A model generated the notes under the pieces. That model was not told where the DNA came from, did no database searches, and saw nothing but the letters and a program-made list of their open reading frames with translations. From Deltaproteobacteria bacterium (GTDB lineage: Bacteria; Desulfobacterota; Syntrophia; Syntrophales; JAAYKM01): DNA of 6,935 nucleotides. The position numbers and the translations under genes are program-made. The stretch is from NCBI GenBank assembly GCA_019136935.1, contig JAGVTI010000299.1:1-6935 (forward strand), written 5' to 3'. Positions 1 to 4,192 of the stretch are shown in pieces. Within the stretch, counting starts at the first letter, position 1. Every line of letters begins with the position of its first letter.

Positions 1-1563
1 AACACCTACCTCCGGGAGGGGATCGAAGAAATCCATGACGGCTACCGGGTAAGCCCCTATGAAGGCATGCCTTCCCTGCATATTCAGGTCAGTGTTCCGT
101 CCCGGCTGCTGTCCGGCGGGGGTTGGTACAGACGGTTCGAATATGCCGAAGAAAAGGCGCGTGGGTACGATTACCAGGAGGATCTGTTCTGTCCCGGTGT
201 CATCGAAATCCCCTTCGATCGGACCGGCGAGATCTACGTCTGCTTTGCTACGGAACCCTGTTCGGATAAACTGAAAAAAGTCTGGACCGAACAGCGGCGG
301 AAAAGGTCGGCCTCAAAGGGGCAAAACGATCTCTTCGCGAACACCTTCAAAAGGGACCGGGATCTCGTCCGAGTGCTCGTCAAGGCGGCGGACCAGTTTC
401 TCATTCGGACCCCCGCGGGCCGTTTCGCCGTTGTGGCCGGATATCACTGGTTTTATGAATGGGGACGGGATACGCTGATTTCCCTGCCCGGTTTGACGTT
501 TTGCCGCGGGTGTTTTCAGACGGGTCAGGAAATCCTGAAGATTTTCGGGGACTATGAAAAGTACGGCCTGTTTCCCAACTTCTTTGCGGAGGATGAAAAG
601 GAAAACGCCTACAACACGGTCGACGCTTCCCTTTGGTATTTCTGGGCGGTACAGCAGTACCTGAAATACGGCGGCGATCATCAATGGGTCCGGCAGTATC
701 TTTGGCCGGTCATGAAGCGGATTCTAAAGCAGTTCATGGCGGGCACGCTTTATGATATCCACATGGATGACCGGGGTCTTCTGCACGCCGGCAGCGAAGG
801 AACGCGCCTGACCTGGATGGATGCCGCCGTGGACGGTCTTCCCGTGACCCCGCGATGGGGTTACATGGTCGAGATCAATGCCCTGTGGTACAATGCCATC
901 TGTTTTTCCCATGAACTGGCCATGAAATACGACGACCAGGAATTTGCTCTTCTTGAACTGATTTCCCTGATCCGGCGATCCTTCAGAGACACCTTCCGGG
1001 TAAGTCAGGGGGGGTATCTCGGCGATGTCTTCCGTCAGGGAGTGCTGGATACGGCGGTGAGACCGAACCAGATCTTTGCCGTTTCCCTGCCCTATTCGCC
1101 TCTGGATCCATCCGACTGGCCCGGTGTGGTGGAGAAAGTCCGGCGCCTGCTCCTCACTTCCTGCGGACTGCGCACCCTTTCTCCCGAGGATCCGGATTAT
1201 CGTGGACGTTACGAAGGCGTCATGACCGCAAGGGATGGCGCTTACCACCAGGGTACGGTCTGGCCTTGGCTGTGGGGACATTTCGGAGAGGCTTATCTCA
1301 AAGTTCACAAGGATTCAGCCAGGGCGAGGACCTTCCTGCGCAAGCAGGTAAGGGGCTTTCTGAAAAGCCATTTAACACGGGCGGGCCTGGGCTGCATTTC
1401 CGAGGTTTTTGACGGCGATTCTCCTCAAAGGCCCGGCGGCTGCATTGCCCAGGCCTGGAGCACGGCGGAGCTGATCCGGCTTCTGACCCTGCTGAACGAT
1501 CTCCCGTCGCCGGGTGTTGCATACAGTAAAGGATCGGATAACGAGGGGGAAACGCTCCCTTAA
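1..1563 (+). CDS. Glycogen debranching enzyme (amylo-alpha-1,6-glucosidase, GH133), 5'-truncated by the window
   Basis: The frame is open from base 1, so the start codon lies upstream; 520 residues and a TAA stop are visible. The ATG at 67 is internal, because homology continues on its 5' side. Residues 1 to about 85 look like the end of the bacterial GDE N-terminal beta domain (WYRRFEYAEE, then EDLFCPG). The rest is the (alpha/alpha)6 catalytic domain. Family motifs are GYHWFYEWGRDT at 147-158 (D157 is in the likely catalytic position), GLFPNFF followed by YNTVDASLW, LTWMDA at 270-275, TPRWGYMVEINALWYNA at 283-299, and YHQGTVWPWLWG at 415-426. The family hydrolyses alpha-1,6 branch-point glucose left after phosphorylase action. 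Bacterial members usually have about 650-700 residues, so perhaps 130-180 are missing. Many homologues read FTDWGRD where this protein has FYEWGRD. It is probably cytoplasmic and leads the glycogen cluster. Family assignment is secure; exact chain specificity is inferred. Confidence 0.95.
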   Translation, partial: NTYLREGIEEIHDGYRVSPYEGMPSLHIQVSVPSRLLSGGGWYRRFEYAEEKARGYDYQEDLFCPGVIEIPFDRTGEIYVCFATEPCSDKLKKVWTEQRRKRSASKGQNDLFANTFKRDRDLVRVLVKAADQFLIRTPAGRFAVVAGYHWFYEWGRDTLISLPGLTFCRGCFQTGQEILKIFGDYEKYGLFPNFFAEDEKENAYNTVDASLWYFWAVQQYLKYGGDHQWVRQYLWPVMKRILKQFMAGTLYDIHMDDRGLLHAGSEGTRLTWMDAAVDGLPVTPRWGYMVEINALWYNAICFSHELAMKYDDQEFALLELISLIRRSFRDTFRVSQGGYLGDVFRQGVLDTAVRPNQIFAVSLPYSPLDPSDWPGVVEKVRRLLLTSCGLRTLSPEDPDYRGRYEGVMTARDGAYHQGTVWPWLWGHFGEAYLKVHKDSARARTFLRKQVRGFLKSHLTRAGLGCISEVFDGDSPQRPGGCIAQAWSTAELIRLLTLLNDLPSPGVAYSKGSDNEGETLP

Positions 1564-1581
1564 TCCGGACGTTTTTTAGGG

Positions 1582-1616
1582 ATCATGCCATCAGGAAATG
1601 CTTTCGATGTCATGAT
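1582..1616 (+). other. Imperfect inverted repeat / RNA hairpin in the spacer after the debranching enzyme gene
   Basis: ATCATG (1582-1587) pairs with CATGAT (1611-1616). A C/T mismatch follows, then CATC (1589-1592) pairs with GATG (1606-1609). A two-base bulge (A1593, G1594) precedes GAAA (1595-1598) pairing with TTTC (1602-1605) around the triloop TGC. That makes 14 base pairs beginning 18 bases after the upstream stop codon. No T-run follows on either strand, so it is not a standard intrinsic terminator. It could be an mRNA processing or stability element, an operator dyad, or chance. The pairing is directly visible; any function is inference. Confidence 0.4.
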
Positions 1617-1690
1617 GGAGACAGGCGGATCGCCATTCGGCAAAGATTTAACCGGCCCCGCGATATCGTCTCCGGGACCTTGACCGGAAA

Positions 1691-1696
1691 GGGAGG
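1691..1696 (+). promoter_or_regulatory. Ribosome binding site that fixes the GT4 start at 1704
   Basis: GGGAGG lies seven bases before the ATG at 1704. An in-frame TTG at 1680 has no comparable site in front of it and would add eight residues rich in Gly and Lys that do not fit the family. The ATG product starts directly with the expected first beta strand (MKVLMFGWEFPP), so 1704 is preferred. Confidence 0.8.
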
Positions 1697-1703
1697 GAAG
1701 AGC

Positions 1704-2990
1704 ATGAAAGTATTGATGTTTGGCTGGGAATTTCCCCCTTATGTAAGCGGCGGCCTGGGTACGGCCTGTTTCGGAATGACCCGGGCCCTTGCGGATGAAC
1801 GGATAGAGATCCTGTTCGTTATGCCCGGTTCGGAGGAACCCCGGAGCGATCGTTTACTGAGGGTGGTTTCAGCGGGTTCCTTTGCCGTTGAGGAGGTCTC
1901 CCCGGACCGGAAAACACCGGATGCCGAGGTGACGCACGTTGTCGTCCATTCGCCCCTGCATCCCTATCTCAACGAATGGACCTACGGCAATCGATCCGGT
2001 TTCTCCGGAAGGGGGATCTTGTCGCAAGGGGGCGGACGGGAGGGTGCCTCCCTTGTTCTTTACGGAGCGGACCTTTTTTCGGAAGTGGAGCGATACGCAC
2101 AGGCAGCGGCGCCCATCGCCCGGTCGGAAGGGTTCGACGTCATTCACAGTCATGACTGGATGACCATTCCGGCGGCGCTTAAAGCGCGGGAGATAAGCGG
2201 AAAGCCCTGGATCCTTCATGTTCATTCCCTCGAGTACGACAGGAGCGGCGATGCGGCCGATCGGCGGATTGTGGAAATGGAAAAGCGTGGCATGATGGAG
2301 GCGGATCATATCATTGCCGTAAGCGGCTATACGAAGAGAAGAATCGTCTCATATTACGGTGCGTCACCCGATCGCATCAGCGTTGTCCATAACGGGGTCT
2401 TTCGGAACGATGCGGTCGAGGACCCGGTGACGTTCCAGGCAGGCCGAAAGGGGAAGAACGTTCTGTTCCTGGGGAGAATCACTTTTCAGAAGGGGCCGGA
2501 CTACTTTATCGAGGCGGCGGCGGAGGTGCTGAAACGGTTCCCGGACGTGACTTTCATCATGGCCGGCAGCGGTGACATGATGCCCGGCATGATCGAAAAG
2601 GTGGCCGAACTGGGTATCGGGAAACAATTTCACTTTACGGGATTTCTCCAGGGCGAAGACGTGGATCGAATGTTCAGAATGAGCGATCTGTACGTGATGC
2701 CGAGCGTTTCGGAACCCTTCGGAATTTCTCCCCTGGAGGCGAGCCGTTACGGTGTGCCCGTGATCGTCTCACGCAACTCCGGCGTTGCCGAGGTGCTTCA
2801 CCATTGTCTGCTGGTTGATTTCTGGGATGTCCGGGATATGGCCGACAAGATGATCGCCCTTTTGAGCCGTGAACCCCTCATGACGGAGATGCAGGCGCGC
2901 GCCAGGGAAGAACTGTCCGGGACGGGCTGGAAAGAGGCCGCCGGAAAGATCCGGGACGTATATACGAGAGTCGCCTATCAGGGAGTGTGA
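1704..2990 (+). CDS. GT4 family glycosyltransferase, glycogen/starch synthase-like
   Basis: A 428-residue GT-B fold enzyme expected to transfer glucose from a nucleotide sugar to an alpha-glucan. The N-terminal domain (about 1-230) opens with MKVLMFGWEFPP and the glycine-rich loop SGGLGT at 15-20, comparable to the GGLG loop of GT5 synthases. It also has LYGADLF at 119-125 and FDVIHSHDWMT at 144-154. The C-terminal domain starts near 250 with LFLGRITFQKGPD; R258 and K263 match the basic pair that contacts the donor diphosphate. The E-X7-E motif is SEPFGISPLE, with E337 and E345. It has no signal peptide or membrane segment. The gene is separated from the debranching enzyme by 140 bases but ends only four bases before the GH57 gene, so those two are probably translationally coupled. 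The clade with WEFPP..SGGLG is, from memory, often found beside GH57 and debranching enzymes. Donor (UDP- or ADP-glucose) and product are not determined by sequence; maltose-1-phosphate or sucrose-type products cannot be excluded. Confidence 0.88.
   Translation: MKVLMFGWEFPPYVSGGLGTACFGMTRALADERIEILFVMPGSEEPRSDRLLRVVSAGSFAVEEVSPDRKTPDAEVTHVVVHSPLHPYLNEWTYGNRSGFSGRGILSQGGGREGASLVLYGADLFSEVERYAQAAAPIARSEGFDVIHSHDWMTIPAALKAREISGKPWILHVHSLEYDRSGDAADRRIVEMEKRGMMEADHIIAVSGYTKRRIVSYYGASPDRISVVHNGVFRNDAVEDPVTFQAGRKGKNVLFLGRITFQKGPDYFIEAAAEVLKRFPDVTFIMAGSGDMMPGMIEKVAELGIGKQFHFTGFLQGEDVDRMFRMSDLYVMPSVSEPFGISPLEASRYGVPVIVSRNSGVAEVLHHCLLVDFWDVRDMADKMIALLSREPLMTEMQARAREELSGTGWKEAAGKIRDVYTRVAYQGV
2980..2985 (+). 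promoter_or_regulatory. Ribosome binding site of the GH57 gene, inside the end of the GT4 gene
   Basis: AGGGAG lies nine bases before the ATG at 2995 and overlaps the last codons of the upstream gene. The upstream TGA (2988-2990) and this ATG are separated by only AGGG. Ribosomes finishing the GT4 frame are therefore well placed to restart, which suggests coupled translation. Confidence 0.65.
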
Positions 2991-2994
2991 AGGG

Positions 2995-4176
2995 ATGCCG
3001 AGTATCTGCCTGTTTTTCCAGGTTCACCAGCCCCGGCGCTTAAGGCGGTATACCGTTTTCGATATCGATCAGCGCCATGACTATGAAAACGAGGCCTTGA
3101 ACCGCGAAGTGCTCCACAAGGTTTCGGACAAGTGTTATCTGCCGGCGAGCGACCGGATTGTCAGGTTGCTCCGGAAATACGAAGGTGATTTCCGGGTCGC
3201 CTTTTCCCTGACGGGAACGTTGATCGAACAATTGGAATCGGAGCGGCCCGATGTCCTGGAGAGCTTTCAGCGGATGAATGAAACCGGGTGCGTGGAGTGG
3301 CTGAACGGAACCTACGACCATTCCCTTGCCTCTCTTTATTCACCGGCGGAGTTCCGGGAGCAGGTACAGCGGCATCACGCGAAGATCGACGGCCTCTTCG
3401 GTCAGAAGGCCGTTACCTTCTGCAACACGGAGATGATCTACAACAACGATATCGCCAGGGCGGTCGGAGAAATGGGCTACCAGGTCATCCTGACGGAAGG
3501 GGCGGACCGGATCCTGCCCGGCGGCGATCCCTGGATCTCCTGCCGGGCCGCTTCACATCCCGGCCTGGCGGTCCTTCTGCGCCACTACCGCCTGTCGGAT
3601 GACATTTCTTTCCGGTTTTCCGCGACGGACTGGTTCGAGTATCCCCTGACGGCGAAGAAATACGCCGGCCACCTGAGTCAAAACGGTGAAGCGGTGGAAG
3701 TGATCAATCTTTTCATGGATTACGAAACCTTCGGCGAGCACCATTGGTCCGAAACGGGAATTTTTGATTTTCTGTGGGAGTTGCCGGGAGAAATCCTGAA
3801 ATATCCTGATTTTCGTTTTGCGACCCCTGCCCAGATTATTCCCGATCCGTCCGCGTCTCCCCTGCTCGATGTGGAGGAAACGGTTTCCTGGGCGGATTCG
3901 GAGCGGGACGTCACCGCCTGGACGGGCAACGGAATGCAGCGGGACGCGCTCCGGTGCCTGTTTCAGATGGAAGACAGGGTCAAGCAATCAGGGGATGACG
4001 GGTTCCTGAAGGTTTGGAGAATGCTCCAGACTTCGGATCATTTTTATTACATGTGCACGAAACGGTTTGCCGACGGGGATGTGCACCGCTATTTCAATCC
4101 CTGGGGATCACCCTATGATGCCTACATCAGTTACATGAACATTTTGGACGATTTTGATCGAACGCTGCATAAGTAA
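2995..4176 (+). CDS. GH57 family alpha-amylase-type glycoside hydrolase
   Basis: A 393-residue single-domain GH57 enzyme with an incomplete TIM-barrel fold. It probably hydrolyses or rearranges internal alpha-1,4 linkages of glycogen or maltodextrin with retention. The five conserved GH57 regions can be followed. Region I is FQVHQPRRLRRY at 8-19 (H11, Q12, P13). Region II is around 101-112 (EWLNGTYDHSLA). Region III is FCNTEMIYNND at 142-152, with E146 as nucleophile. Region IV is MDYETFGEHHW at 241-251, with D242 as acid/base. Region V is VSWADSERDVTAWTGNGMQ at 297-315. The C-terminus has LQTSDHFYYM and FNPWGSPYDAY, which fit the intracellular amylase clade that I associate with Methanocaldococcus-type GH57 amylases. 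There is no signal peptide, so the substrate is likely stored glycogen rather than external starch. It sits between the GT4 gene and the synthase-phosphorylase gene. Amylase versus 4-alpha-glucanotransferase versus branching activity cannot be settled from sequence, but the motifs favour amylase over the larger GH57 branching enzymes. Confidence 0.92.
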   Translation: MPSICLFFQVHQPRRLRRYTVFDIDQRHDYENEALNREVLHKVSDKCYLPASDRIVRLLRKYEGDFRVAFSLTGTLIEQLESERPDVLESFQRMNETGCVEWLNGTYDHSLASLYSPAEFREQVQRHHAKIDGLFGQKAVTFCNTEMIYNNDIARAVGEMGYQVILTEGADRILPGGDPWISCRAASHPGLAVLLRHYRLSDDISFRFSATDWFEYPLTAKKYAGHLSQNGEAVEVINLFMDYETFGEHHWSETGIFDFLWELPGEILKYPDFRFATPAQIIPDPSASPLLDVEETVSWADSERDVTAWTGNGMQRDALRCLFQMEDRVKQSGDDGFLKVWRMLQTSDHFYYMCTKRFADGDVHRYFNPWGSPYDAYISYMNILDDFDRTLHK

Positions 4177-4179
4177 ATA

Positions 4180-4185
4180 AAGGAG
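4180..4185 (+). promoter_or_regulatory. Strong ribosome binding site of the synthase-phosphorylase fusion gene
   Basis: AAGGAG lies seven bases before the ATG at 4193, within an A-rich 16-base spacer after the GH57 stop codon. It is the best Shine-Dalgarno sequence in the window and supports 4193 as the start. Confidence 0.85.
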
Positions 4186-4192
4186 ACAAATC

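Noticed and set aside
724..1308. Antisense open frame of 194 codons across the debranching gene
   Set aside because: It lies opposite a strongly conserved catalytic domain, has no recognisable motifs, and is the kind of frame that GC-rich third codon positions create by chance.
67..1563. ATG at 67 as the true start of the debranching enzyme
   Set aside because: The same frame is open to base 1, and the codons before 67 read naturally into the GDE N-terminal domain. Family length also requires more upstream sequence.
1671..1688. Small dyad TCCGG-N8-CCGGA just before the GT4 ribosome binding site
   Set aside because: The stem has only five pairs with an eight-base loop in GC-rich DNA, and it does not cover the ribosome binding site. 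It is too weak to call a regulatory element.
1680..1703. TTG at 1680 as the start of the GT4 gene
   Set aside because: It has no spaced ribosome binding site, and it would place the GGGAGG site inside the coding region. The ATG at 1704 fits both the site and the family N-terminus.
1564..1703. Promoter for the GT4-GH57-fusion genes
   Set aside because: I found no convincing sigma-70 -35/-10 pair and no TGGC-N8-TTGC sigma-54 pattern. The TTGACC at 1680 is too close to the start codon and has no -10 partner.
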